64,000 nucleotides of DNA from Mya arenaria (GCF_026914265.1 NC_069123.1:32878678-32942677), one strand, 5' to 3'; counted from the first letter of the stretch, positions 21,758 to 33,354 are shown. Notes: generated from the letters alone by a model not told the origin. Numbers and translations are program-made.

Positions 21758-24262
21758 CTTTTTTAATCGCTCCATGGTTGGTTGAGAGATGCCCAGTTCT
21801 ATACCCAACAGCCAAAACTCTTTGCTACCTGCAAGACCTCTTGCTATTTTTGGCAATTCCTCTACTGCAGGAACCCTTAAATCCCCCAAGTTATTCTGTT
21901 TAATTGTTTCCATCTCTTCTAATGCATCGTGGTACCAACACTGAAGAACTGATTTTTCAATCAAGTGAGCATCCTTGGCGTCATGGTCTTCGCTGCAACT
22001 CATGTTTTCATAAATTATGAAATAATTGGCTCTAAACAGGCCATGAGTGTGTTTGTTCAAATCTGGACACTGAATGTATTCTTCGAAAGGTGTAGTCTTT
22101 GTGATATATTTTGATCTCGGTAGTAGTCCAAGGATTGCCATAAGATGTCTATGCAATTGTCTGCGAACATACTGACATTTGCATCTGTCTATCGCCTCTT
22201 CTGTTTCTTGCTTCTGTTTTCGCATGAATGTCATTCTGGCATAAATAATGTGGTCAATATACCACAGTCGCAATTGTGATCGTTTGCAAGTTTTGAAAAC
22301 TCCTATCCCACTGAACAGCAGCGTCTCTTCTCTACCGTCGTCCTTTTGCTTTGCAATTTCCCAGCTGCGAATACAAGCAGCTAGCAGCCTATGAAAAACG
22401 GCTGGAGGCATGAAATTGTCATTGAAGACAAAACACGGCGCTGGAGTTGTTTCCCAATTCTTTGGACAAGTAAGTTCTTCAATTTTCTTTTCTTTTGGTT
22501 TTACCTTCAGCTGACATGGAACAATATGAAAATCATGCATCTTCGAATTGTAACTTGGTATTCCAACAACATTCGTTCTGCGGTCAAAACATTCATCAGC
22601 CATCTCTGACAATGCCTCCTCCTCCCCGAAGTTTTCAATAAAGACAGGTTTTGACATTATGTTCAAATGTTCCATGTACTTTACAACAGCTTCACCATGA
22701 ATTCTGATTCTGTCTTTACTACGATTTATGATTTCTTTCATCAGTTGTGGCTTTATGATAGCATATTCTTTGTACTCGTTCCAGAGCTCTAGCTGTTCTG
22801 GTTTCCGATACTTCTTCCGTTTATGGGTTATAAAACATTTGAAAGCTTCAATAATCCACTGGGGAGCCAGTATTACATACTTTTTGAGCTCTGCTGTATC
22901 AAAGTGTAGGATATTTCCAAACAGGTGCTGCAATTCCAGAAACAAATGCAATTGTCGTTCATCAACAGGCTTTATATTGTTCATGTTTTCATCTTGTATA
23001 TCACACAAAAACACCAGCTCCTTGCCTTTTGCACGCATGTTATCAAAAGACTTCTCCAACTGAACAAAACTTGTCGGGCTTTTTTCATTCCAGTAATGCT
23101 GCTTTTCAGCCAGCATCTTCACCTCAGCTCTGAGTTCAGCAAACACTGGATCTCCTTTTGCAATGTTATTCACAAGAAACCTTTTTGCGTGTATATGTTG
23201 TAGAATTTCCTTATTTTTCATAAATGATTTTAAAGCATCCTCGAAAAATTCATTCATTTTGTCTTCCTTTTCTTCTTCTTTGCATTTCATTTTATCTTTG
23301 TGTGTTCCAACCAAAATGACTGTTGGCTGTACTTCATGTTCTTGATCGTGAATAGAACTATACATGTGAATTGAGTTAAGCCAAAATTTGAATGCTTCCA
23401 AGCAGGTGAAATTTTTATTCAACAGTCCACAAAAAGAGTCACTTTCTTCAATATTAGTGTTAAGGTCTTTCGTCATATTCATCAAAAGCAAGTAGATTGA
23501 GCGCTTGTTCAGGAAAAAGTGGTGGGTCGAGTAGTAAAGGTTTTGCCCAGCAAAATCCCAAACAGATACCAGAGGTTCTTTACCAGTGATTACTCCTTTT
23601 GGGGCATCTATTTCATCTTTATTCGATTCAATCTTGTTTTCTGTCAACTGTTCAAGAACTTCCCTTATTTCTGGTTCATTTTTCCTTTCTAAAACTCTTT
23701 GCTTTGTTACTTCTAACGTATAGGCAGCAGTCGGTTCCGGCGGTTCCTCTGCGTCTTGAACAACTGTGTTAACCATTGTTTCTTTATCATTATCCATAGG
23801 GTATCCATGCCCCGCACCTACCCCATTTACATGTGGTTCTTCATAGTGCTCATCAAAATTTGACATTTTAATCCTATCAACAATTCGAGACTTGTTCGCA
23901 AGTTTCTGTTTTCTCCACTGATTATCCCTATCAACTAGACATAAATGGACATCTATTCCTTCTGTACTTGGTGGAAACTGATCTTCAAATGGAGCGTGTG
24001 CTTCCTTTTTATTCGAAAGGTCTTCAACCAGATTATTTACAAGTGAGGTTTTCCCAACTGAAAACATGCCAACAACCATCAGGCGAATCCTTTGGACCTC
24101 TTCAAAACCTTGATTCAAAGCTTTAGCATACACTGCAATAGCATCACTATCCATTCCTTTTATTTCAGCTGGCATCTGTCCATCAACCTCATCTTGTCCA
24201 TCAACCTCATCTTCTTCATTCTTATCCTCACCGTAAATCTCTTTCATAATGGTCTCTGACAA
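21665..24262 (-). CDS. Roc-COR and partial Death-domain main frame of ROCO copy 1
   Basis: Main open frame. It has no ATG at its 5' border; the first in-frame ATG gives MKEIYGEDKNEEDE. Roc motifs: P-loop GMFSVGKTSL, switch I PPSTEGIDVH, G3 WDFAGQ, G4 GTHKDK. Between switch I and G3 lies an acidic, poorly conserved insertion of about 110-120 residues. COR follows. The frame ends out of register after MERLKK (IIGMNQ...). A small in-frame duplication gives DEVDGQDEVDGQ in the linker. Confidence 0.85.
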   Translation of the reverse strand: MSETIMKEIYGEDKNEEDEVDGQDEVDGQMPAEIKGMDSDAIAVYAKALNQGFEEVQRIRLMVVGMFSVGKTSLVNNLVEDLSNKKEAHAPFEDQFPPSTEGIDVHLCLVDRDNQWRKQKLANKSRIVDRIKMSNFDEHYEEPHVNGVGAGHGYPMDNDKETMVNTVVQDAEEPPEPTAAYTLEVTKQRVLERKNEPEIREVLEQLTENKIESNKDEIDAPKGVITGKEPLVSVWDFAGQNLYYSTHHFFLNKRSIYLLLMNMTKDLNTNIEESDSFCGLLNKNFTCLEAFKFWLNSIHMYSSIHDQEHEVQPTVILVGTHKDKMKCKEEEKEDKMNEFFEDALKSFMKNKEILQHIHAKRFLVNNIAKGDPVFAELRAEVKMLAEKQHYWNEKSPTSFVQLEKSFDNMRAKGKELVFLCDIQDENMNNIKPVDERQLHLFLELQHLFGNILHFDTAELKKYVILAPQWIIEAFKCFITHKRKKYRKPEQLELWNEYKEYAIIKPQLMKEIINRSKDRIRIHGEAVVKYMEHLNIMSKPVFIENFGEEEALSEMADECFDRRTNVVGIPSYNSKMHDFHIVPCQLKVKPKEKKIEELTCPKNWETTPAPCFVFNDNFMPPAVFHRLLAACIRSWEIAKQKDDGREETLLFSGIGVFKTCKRSQLRLWYIDHIIYARMTFMRKQKQETEEAIDRCKCQYVRRQLHRHLMAILGLLPRSKYITKTTPFEEYIQCPDLNKHTHGLFRANYFIIYENMSCSEDHDAKDAHLIEKSVLQCWYHDALEEMETIKQNNLGDLRVPAVEELPKIARGLAGSKEFWLLGIELGISQPTMERLKKIIGMNQGLFSYIMCYMSGNIHRAKMQPFQV

Positions 24263-24558
24263 TCCTTGCTTGTTCCAGCAAAGAAGGAATATTCGGATAA
24301 GTTCATTGTTTCAAGGCGTAGACCAAGTTTCACATTCACAGTATTTACAAAGTTCTTCATGAATTCTGACATTATTCTTAAACTCAGTTTCCCTCTTTCT
24401 GTGCATTCTTTGGTAACCTGCTTGACCTCATTATCAAGCTGGGCCTTTCTGTTATCACTGAGTTTAGCCCTTATATCTTTCAGAATTTGAACCACTTCTT
24501 TAGTCTGTTCATCGTTATTTTGCATGCGGCTGTCTTCTGAGGCTCCATCGTCAGCCAT
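24244..24558 (-). CDS. N-terminal helical region of ROCO copy 1 (first frame)
   Basis: This 104-codon frame starts MADDGASEDSRMQNNDEQTK and matches the paralogue residue for residue in most places down to VKLGLRLE. It then leaves the homologous frame and ends out of frame (YSFFAGTSKDCQRPL). The homologous residues (RIFLLCWNKQG) are still encoded in the neighbouring frame. Translated alone it would give a short helical protein without GTPase domain. Confidence 0.75.
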   Translation of the reverse strand: MADDGASEDSRMQNNDEQTKEVVQILKDIRAKLSDNRKAQLDNEVKQVTKECTERGKLSLRIMSEFMKNFVNTVNVKLGLRLETMNLSEYSFFAGTSKDCQRPL

Positions 24559-24579
24559 GATTAATCAGACCACGCTTCA

Positions 24580-25500
24580 GACTAAAAATAAAATATGCAT
24601 GGTATGATGTGATGTAGAAATACTTAAAGCTGGTAGCTAAAATATAAATAGAAAGGGAGATAAAAAGATATTTGGGATGGTATTATTGACAAACACTTTA
24701 AAAAAAGTTAATGCGAGATTTCACTACTTTTCATCAGCGTTTGAAATAAAAAGGAATAGTTTATGGTAATTTTCATTTGCAATGTTTTTATAACCATTTC
24801 ATCAAATCTCTTTACAAAATATCCTATATATAAGTAGTGTATTCAGGTATACTTGTCGGCTTGCAACTGTTTAGACATGTAGGATGTTAGGCTGACTACA
24901 ATTTAGGAACAGTTTTACTGTTTTCAGCTTATCATGTACATGTATCATGCATAACTATTCATTTGATTGAAAAAGTGGCAATGAATACAACTTTCAAGGA
25001 ACTATTAAATACATAGTAATAGGCAACCCACTTTGCCATATAATAGTAAATACAGATGAAAAACTGACATGGCAACCCCTATATACTGATATCTATCACT
25101 TCTGTTCTGTATCGCAACATATCGGTTCATTTTTCTGCCATAATTAAAACTTTATTATCTAATGCAAAATTTGAAAAAGCAAAAGGACAGTCGGATGCAC
25201 GGACGGATGAACGTCATGATTTTTATATGCACACCTTCATTCAGGGACTACAAACTACAAAGGGCATAGCCTATGTCTGACAAAATTACAGCCAAGAAAC
25301 GATCACCTTTTCTTTATATTAGATAACATGCATCAACCCATATCGTTCAGCCTATAACTGTGACCTTGACACATGTTCTTTATGTACCAAACACATGTGG
25401 CAAGTTAAATTAAAATTCCCGCAGCATAGCAAAGTTACAGCCCGCAAACAACCAGCTATACTGCATATAAATTATTCCATAATAATAAGCCAGTTATTGT
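24580..25500. other. 5' flank/intron of ROCO copy 1
   Basis: The first ~45 bases upstream of the acceptor resemble the same region of the paralogue (38581-38625) and then diverge, marking one edge of the duplicated segment. A short degenerate (GGAC)n stretch at about 25187-25212 marks an old tandem-core element end. No exon was recognised. Confidence 0.45.
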
Positions 25501-26385
25501 GACCTTTGACGTAGGGACGAGGGTCTTGCACGCGACACATTGTCTGGACGTACCGAACACAAGTAATTTTAAACTCCCTCCCTGGATAAAATGCTACAGA
25601 CCAACCGCGACCAACTATACTCTATATATGTGCATATATACAGTATTCTACAATGATTAAACTCTAAGTGTGACTTCAACTTTGAGGTAGGATCATGGGT
25701 CTTACGCATTACACATCGCCTTTATTGTATGTTTGTGAACACTTTAAATAATGTAAACAAAAGAAACAAAAACCCTAGCACTGGATTACATTTAAATAAA
25801 CGTTGTAGGCAAATGGTTTCATTATATTAACCGTATTGAACTTCTGGTATCCAAAAGGGTCATCCATGTAGCCGAAAAGTTCAAAATGCCTACCAACTTT
25901 AAGGTTCCCATGCCCAAGTTTTCGTCAGTTATTAATACATAACGGATTTAAGCTGAAGATCACCACAACATTGACCCACTGACCAATAGGGTTCATCTAC
26001 TGGTCATGACTAACCCGACTACCAAGTCTGGGGTTTCTTTGGCCCAGCCTTCTTAAACAAATTAGTTAATGATCAGAAACGGAATTTCAACCAAATGTCA
26101 CTACAACATTAACCTTTGAAACCTAGAAATCGATAGGATTAATCTATTTGTCATGACCAACCTTCCCACCTAAACTGAGATCGATCGGAAATCGATATTA
26201 GCTCATGGTACTTACCTCACCCTTGGGCTTTGACCTCTAAGTCAATAGGGTCCACCTGCTAGTCATGACTAACCCGCCTAACAACCGAGGTTCCTGGAAT
26301 CAGCCCTCGCATGTTAGAATTGTGGGATGGACGGACAGACGGACGGACAGATGGTCCGATAACTATTATGCTGGCATAAAAACAT
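25500..26385. mobile_element. Degenerate tandem-core element related to family A
   Basis: Diverged units carry AATAGGGTTCATCTACTGGTC plus ATGACTAACCCG, close to the AATAGGGGTCATCTACTGGTC core of family A. They are followed by a (GGAC/AGAC)n tract at 26330-26352 and a terminal hairpin TTATGCTGGCATAA, which gives the same core-microsatellite-hairpin order as the young elements. Confidence 0.6.
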
Positions 26386-26399
26386 GGTACATGTATTAT

Positions 26400-28085
26400 T
26401 TACCTACGCTTTTTAATCAGAATGCTTTTTCCCTTTGATATTTTCACTGCTGTGTCAAAGACTAAACTATCAGTTACGCTAAGATTTGAGGACTGCAAAG
26501 TATTGGGGAAACATGCATCGATCACTGAAAAATTAGATTGAAAAACCTTCCAAAAAGCGCCCAAATTATCCTCGAAATAGCGGTGAAATTGACGGTCATA
26601 TGTTACGCTGAAAACGTCCCAGAATGCAATGCAATATTTTGGCGCCTTTTAACTGGGAAATATGTGGGAACAAAATCGTTTATAAATGCTGATTATTTTT
26701 ATCTATTCACAAATCATATACTTTTTGTTTTCATCATTAAAACATATTAATGCATTAAAATTAGTACGTTTTTTTCTGTGCATCGAACTATATTTTTCGC
26801 TTTTAACGCCGACTATAAAATTTTCTAATAACTTTTAGCATAAAAACAATAGAAATATTCTTGAATTTCACAGTAGGTTCAAAATTTGATTTGTTGTAGT
26901 AAATGATTAATTGTCTTATTTGAATCTTGTACTGTAAAGAGATTTCTCATTTTTAGAAGTCGCAAACTTGGATTTAAATCGCATAATCGATGTAATATTT
27001 GCCGTTTTAATCATCAATCCAGTACCATGCACATACATCACAACATATATTTTTGCAGCTATATTTCATAAATGATATTTTGATACTTTTGCACAATGCC
27101 CGGCAAGATTTGTTCAATTTACCAAATCATCATTGTTAAAGTGCGTCTAAGATACATGTAACAGAATAACAATAGTAAATTTCAAATCTTTGTTTTGAGG
27201 AGCTCTATTTATTTATACATAATTTGCTTAGTTCAGATCTAGGGTTCATTACCAGATAAAATAGTTACTGCAACTGTTCACTTGATGATCATAGAGATAA
27301 AAGACAATTGGAATAATAGTATATATAGCAAGTGTCTCTGGTCAGCATAGAATAATCCGACCCGAGGGCACGCGCGTATAGTTTGCTTAGTTTCCGGCAC
27401 GCAGCGTGTCCGAGAATCGATTTTTTTTATCTGAACCAGAAAAACATAATTGATATTTTTTCTTGCATGTAGCTCAAATTATAAATTTGTGAAAACATTG
27501 TGGAAACATTGACATAGAAGACGCGTTCTTGTGCATTTCACCAAAAAGCGCGAGCGACATTGTTTATTGCAAGACAGCATGAAGCGTAGTATTTTTAGAT
27601 CACTGTTGACGACGAAAGTTCCTCTAAATTGCGTTTATGACGAAAACATTTTTAATAAATGTCTCCAATACTGATTTATTTATTTGGCTTTATTGAAACG
27701 ATCAAAAGTACTTTTCATTAACCATACAATAAAAGAAATAAGAAGTGGAGCGTTGTTACGCGTGACTCATATCTGGCATGGAGCTGCCAAATTTGATTTT
27801 CGAGTAAGGCAAAATTCATCGGAAATGCCTATCCGGAAATGCCTATCAAGAAAATTGATACACTTGACATGGACATAAGTGCTCAATCTTTGTAGAGTGC
27901 TGCACTTACTACTATTTATTAAGATTAGAAACCATGTATAATGTAACGTATGTTCAAGAGGTTCTCTCTTAAGTGTTAAATGCTTTTGTTTCGTAGTTCA
28001 ATTATATACATGTTAATTTTGTTTTAAATAAATTTGTACATATTATGATACACTTATACAATATAGAATAATTAAAATAAACATT
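26400..28085. other. Intergenic, no gene recognised
   Basis: AT-rich unique sequence. Short ORFs at 26538-26750 and 27684-27878 have no recognisable features. A CpG-richer patch lies near 27360-27410. Confidence 0.45.
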
Positions 28086-28089
28086 ACCA

Positions 28090-30690
28090 AGAGGGCCAAC
28101 CGTCGCAAAAAAACACCAGTCCAATTTTAAGGACACCAAGTTTGGAAACTTTTAACTAACTACTTAGATAAGTTTAGAGAGCGGTCGCTCTAAATACAGT
28201 TTTTGCCAATTCATGTTTCATAACTCTGGATTGTCTGAGGCCCAGTAAGCAAACCTGACCGAGATATTCTGCCCATACACATTCTGATCAAAAATGGTGA
28301 TCATTGGACAATATCTCAAAGACTTTTCAAGTTATGCTCCGGACAGAACATAAGTATGAGAATTAACAATGGGCAACCAATTAAAATACTGCAACCAGAG
28401 TTATGATTCCCGTGCACTGCACTTCTCCTAAATTAAATCTCGCAAAAATCTACAGTTAGAGCTATGGGTCATGAGCACTAGACTTCTACTCAATGAGATC
28501 TATCTGTATATGAAGGTTGTAGTATATATCTCAATGACCTATAAAGTTATGCTACGGACACACAAGCACGCACGCCTATCATTACTACACCCCCTTTGCC
28601 TTTCGACGAGAAATAATAAAAGTGATTTTCTGAGTCTGAGACTTGACCTTAACTTGAGATTGTTCGTAATCATGGCCTCTAAAGTTAACGTCATTTTGAC
28701 CAACGTTGATGCAACATCAGCATGCTATCTGGGTATATATAATGTTCTTGATCAGTATGCCCACTTTATTTGAGGATCATTGGCTAAAGTCTTCTGGATA
28801 TAGTGAGAAGTGAAAGTCACTATGGTATTACACTTTTGTCAACTAGTCATGATCAACCCTACTAGATTTGAGGACCGTAGGTCAAGTGTTTGGATATATT
28901 AAGCGCAACACAATTTTAATGTCACCACTTCCTTGACTTTTTATCAACTCACCTAAAAACAAAGCGTTAATGCGGAAACCGCATTAAAGCCGGATTTTTT
29001 ATTTTGACGAATGCGATTTTCCAGCAGGATCTGTTAATAGAGGAATAAGTAAATGCTGCTTTTCACTACCATTTATAGCAATGCTTGGAGGATAATGAAG
29101 GTGTTATTATAATTATGAAATACCTAACGTAAAATTAAGATGCTGAATATTTAAAATGCATTTATCATAACTTTATGGTCACCCTTGAAGGTTTCCATGG
29201 CACCTGTTTTGTGAGAGTGACGTCAACCATACACCCGCCGCCCTTTCGATTTACGCAAATCTATGACTCGGATTCTTTCGTTGATAAATCCAGCAAATAC
29301 AGATAGATTATTAACTTGTTGTTACCAGTCATCTAGTGAGGACCACTATGACGTTGACCTTTGACTTACAAACTCAAAACCGGATGGGCTCAAAATTCAC
29401 CTTTAGCAATGTGCATTTATGGCTTTCGGACTCTACTGCAAGTCGTACAAAATTCAGAATTCGGAAACAGTTTTCACTTAATATGACCTAGATCATTGAC
29501 CCAAAAGTCAAAGATCTTTTGTTTGCTGCTTATATCTGAATGAAACTGCTACGGTTTTACCCTTCTTCGGATCATTAGTGAATGTCCCTTCTGAAGCTTA
29601 CAGAATTAATTGCATTAACGGGACATATGTTGGCAACAGTGATGTCGTACACACCACAACTACTGTGTCAAAGACACAAGTGTGACCTTTGATCTTGCAC
29701 GCGACACGAATACTCATCAGGATTAAAGCAAACTCATTTTGAAATGCCTCAATGCAAAGCCACGTTAAAAAACAATTAAAAGAACATCCGACTAAAGACC
29801 TGTTGAATGTGACCATGGCCTGCACGCGACACGCCGGCTTCTCATGATGAACTACGCTGTCAGTTAAATTTATAATCAGCTTATGCAACTTCACACACAA
29901 GCTTATAGTGGTCTGCTATTCTGACGACCGTGGTTAAACAAACCTAAATAGGTCTGACCAATAGACCCGAATGTGACCTTGACCTTTGACTCAAGCGACA
30001 CACTATTAAACCGATTAGGTGAACATATTCTAAACTTTTTCTTTTAAATCCTCAAATGCATGGCTAGGTTACAGCACATCCAAGGAAAATACAAGTAATG
30101 TTGACCAATGACCCTTTGAGCGTGATTTGACCTTTCAAAAACAGACATGGTTCTAGTAGCAATAAACCTGCTGGTCATGGTTAACATCTGTGCAAAGTTA
30201 TGTTCAAATCCCAAATACACGGCTAAGGTAAAATTTCGACAAGTAACGTGCTAGGAATTGTCAGTGTGACGCTGACCTACTTATAGCAGTGTTGAAGACC
30301 GGTCAAGGCAAAATACAAGTTAAATTTACAAATGATCCTTAAATATGTCCATGATCTTTAACTTACAGATGTTGGTGTTGCATACGACACGCCGTCTTCT
30401 CGGGATGAGCATCTAGGTCAGGGTATATAAAAACAACAACACTGCACGCCAAAGTCAATGTTCATATCAGGACAATGCAATATACAATGAATTTTGACCA
30501 GTGACCATTTTGTGACCTTGACATTTGACCTATCGACACACGTCTTATACGCGACACACCGGCCATATACGCTGAGCCAGGTTAGTTTAACATCTCAGAT
30601 ATTCGAGGACAAGTAAAAATACAACGAATTTTGACCAAGATCCTTTTTTTGACAATGTTTTAGCCAAGACAACAACGGACAAGCGCACGC
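28090..30690. repeat. Ancient degenerate tandem-core arrays
   Basis: Repeated diverged words include GTGACCTTGACCTTTGAC (29970, 30510), GCACGCGACACGCCG(G/T)CTTCTC (29820, 30380) and a final GGACAAGCGCACGCATGCAC (30676). They look like decayed copies of tandem-core elements. Short ORFs inside are repeat artefacts. Confidence 0.55.
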
Positions 30691-31552
30691 ATGCACCTAG
30701 ACTAACACAAATTCCGTTTTCATTATTTCGGTCTCATCATAAATTCACAATTTTAAGGTGATCAGGTTTCAGAATGCGGCAGAGCAATGTCATGGGCATT
30801 TAATGATCTGATGGGCTTAAATACAAAGACGGTGTATAAATCGAACATTTTAATCACATGCACACATTCTGTCCATAACAATCAACATTATGTCCTTTAA
30901 AGGAGGCGCATAAATAATCGATACATACATAAGATATGTGGACTTAATTTTGGAAGTTTTAGCCCGTTTGTACGCATTTGTATACGGTTTATATGCGTAT
31001 TTACATAGTGCTATATCAACATGCTAACACTAGCATATATGAACACAAATATTAATAAACATATCACATATACAGTCCTGTAAATGAAAGTTGAGAGAAG
31101 TAAAAATTAGGTATGAAAATAATCAAAGGGCAATAACTGGAAAATTACCATATATAAGTAATGTTTCTTTTACACTGCATTTCTCCTGAACCCAGTCAGT
31201 ATAAGAATAAAGTTCGAAGTCAATAACTCAGTAACAAGAGTAGTAATGAAGAGAAGTAAAAATGTATAAAAAATAATTAGTAACTCTAAAAATACATTCG
31301 CAAAATAATGTTTTCTTTTTTACAGCACTTCTCAACAAAGTCAATATGTGTATGAAGTTATGGAGAGAAATAAAACAATAGGTATACAAAAGTCAAAGGG
31401 CAATAACTCTAAAAAATGCCATACACAAAATAATGTTTCTTTAGCACCGCACGTTTTCCCAACACGGTCAATATATGGATGATGTTCAAATTCAATATCT
31501 TAAAATATATGGAGTTATGGAGAAAATTCGACTTCTCCCAGTAAAATAGTGA

Positions 31553-33350
31553 TCAAACAAGAGATGTTTGTCAAACATTATGCCCCCCCCCCCCCCCCTG
31601 AGCGCCATGTTGTCAGGATTATATGGACAATTGAATGAAATATGCATGGACCGAAATGACAGCTGATTTGTCGCTAACATTGTATGCCGTTGAGGCAGTT
31701 TTAAGATTATGACCATTCAAAGTTTGAGGATAGAGTGTGTTATGACCATGACCTTTGACTCTATGACCTCAAAATCCATAGTAGTCATCAGCTGGTCACC
31801 AAAAATCTAAATGTTAAGTTTGAGGGCCATGGGTGCAGGCATTGACAAGTTATCACACAGACAAGCAATTTTTTGTTCAAGGTCACTGTAACCTTGACCT
31901 TTGATCCAATGACCTCTTAAATCATAAGGGGTCATCTACAGGTCAGACACAACTCCAAGTCAAGTTTGAGGGCCATGGGTGCAGGCATTGTCCAATTATC
32001 ACTTAAACATTTTCGCATTCAAGGTCACTGTGAACCTGACCTTTGACCCAATGACTAATAAAATCAATAAGGGTCATCTCCTGGTCAGGCCCAACTTACA
32101 TGTCAAGTTTGATGATCATAGATTCAGGCATTGTTGAGATATCACTGGGAGAAGATTTGTTAACCTTTTTGCGTTAAAGGTTACTGTGACCTCGACCTTG
32201 GCCTGATGACCCCCAAAGTCAAGAGGGGTCATCTACTGGTCAGGCCCAACCTTCATGTCAAGTTTGATGACCATAGGTCCAGGAATTGTCAAGTTTACTT
32301 TCAAGGTCACTGTGACCTTGACCCCTTAAATCAATAGGGGTCATCTACTGGTCAGGCCCAACCTCCAAGTCAAGTTTGAGGGCCATGGGCGCAGGCATTG
32401 TTGAGTTATCACTCGGGCAACCTTTTATCGTTCAAAGTCACTGTTACCTTGACCTTTGGCCCAATGACCCCTAAAATCAATAGGGGCCATCTACTGGTCA
32501 GGCCCAACCTCCAAGTCAAGTTTGAGGGCCATACGTGCAGGCATTGTCGAGTAATGACACGGACAACCTTTTACCATTTAAGGTCACTGTGACCTTGACC
32601 TTTGGCCCGATGACCCCCAAAAACAAAAAAAGTCATCTACTGGTCAGGCCCAACCTCCAAGTCAAGTTTGAGGGCCATGGGTGCAGGCATTGTCGAGTAA
32701 TGACACGGACAACCTTTTACCATTCAAGGTCACTGTGACCTTGACCTTTGGCCCGATGACCCCCAAAAACAATAGGGGTCATCTACTGGTCAGGCCCAAC
32801 CTCCAAGTCAAGTTTGAGGGCCATGGGTGTAGGCATTGTCGAATTATCACATGGACAACTTTTTACCATTCAAGGTCACTGTGACCTTGACCTTTGGCCC
32901 GATGACCCCCAAAAACAATAGGGTTCATCTACTGGTCAGGCCCAACCTCCAAGTCAATTATGAGGGCCATGGGTGCAGGCATTGTCGAGTTATCACTCGG
33001 ACATCCTTTTACCATTCAAGGTCACTGTGACCTTGACCTTTTGCACGATGACCCCCAAAAACAATAGGGGTCATCTACTGGTCAGGCCCAACTTCAATAT
33101 CACTCGGACAAGCTTTAAAATTATTTTACCATAAAAGGTCACTGTGACCTTGACCTTTGACCCGATGAGCCCTAAAATCAATAGGGGTCATCTACTGGTC
33201 AGGCCCAACCTTCATGTCAAGTTTGATGACCATACGTCCAGGAATTGTTGAGTTATCACTCGGACAAGCTTTGGTCTACCGACGGACCGACCGACCGACC
33301 GACATGCCTGTGCAAAGCAATATACCCCTCTTCTTCGAAGGGGGGCATAA
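31553..33350. mobile_element. Tandem-core element, family A, copy 1
   Basis: 5' end ACAAGAG, then a small hairpin ATGTTTGTCAAACAT, TTATG and a C run (TTATGCCCCC...). About ten core units follow, period 146 bp in the best-preserved part, then (CCGA)n at 33281-33303 and a terminal hairpin CCCCTCTTCTTCGAAGGGG ending GGGGGGCATAA, the inverse of the 5' TTATGCCCCCC. Non-autonomous; no ORF longer than one unit. The architecture agrees with bivalve pearl elements and Helentron-derived non-autonomous elements (knowledge from literature, recalled not searched). Each core unit carries GGTCACTGTGACC or a variant. Confidence 0.8.
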
Positions 33351-33354
33351 AAAC

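Larger units (their letters stand above)
21040..24558 (-). pseudogene. ROCO-Death GTPase, proximal copy, two frame breaks
   Basis: Paralogue of the intact gene at 35651-38557. Order: N-terminal helical region (24558 to about 24300), acidic linker, Roc GTPase (GMFSVGKTS, STEGIDVH, DFAGQ, GTHKDK), COR (FLELQHLFGNILHF...APQWIIEAFKCF) and Death domain. The first break, near 24296-24315, is a net 4-nt loss relative to the paralogue: the first frame ends at TGA 24244-24246 and the main frame (down to 21665) has a TGA just upstream. The second, at 21758-21764, is a single missing A in an A run inside the Death domain; the frame then continues homologously to 21584. A spliced last exon at 21095-21040 completes the protein. 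Domain sequence is otherwise well kept, so recent decay, assembly indels or recoding at the second site are all possible. A CAG/TAG acceptor at 24582 suggests a 5'UTR intron. Confidence 0.8.

Noticed and set aside
21758..21764. Calling a programmed ribosomal frameshift as established
   Set aside because: The heptamer is right and in phase, but one-base homopolymer loss explains it as well and the gene has a second break. Kept as a finding, not as a feature.
22391..23345. Four plus-strand ORFs of 60-111 codons opposite the ROCO copy 1 gene
   Set aside because: Antisense shadows of a strongly conserved coding sequence; their peptides have no recognisable features. The same holds for those at 35547-38579.
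32398..33030. Series of four similar plus-strand ORFs of 64-67 codons (HSRSLxVRPNLQVKFEGH-type peptides)
   Set aside because: They are one reading frame through the 146-bp core units of element A. Similar peptides at 50380-50864 arise the same way. Start and stop are fixed by the repeat, not by a gene.
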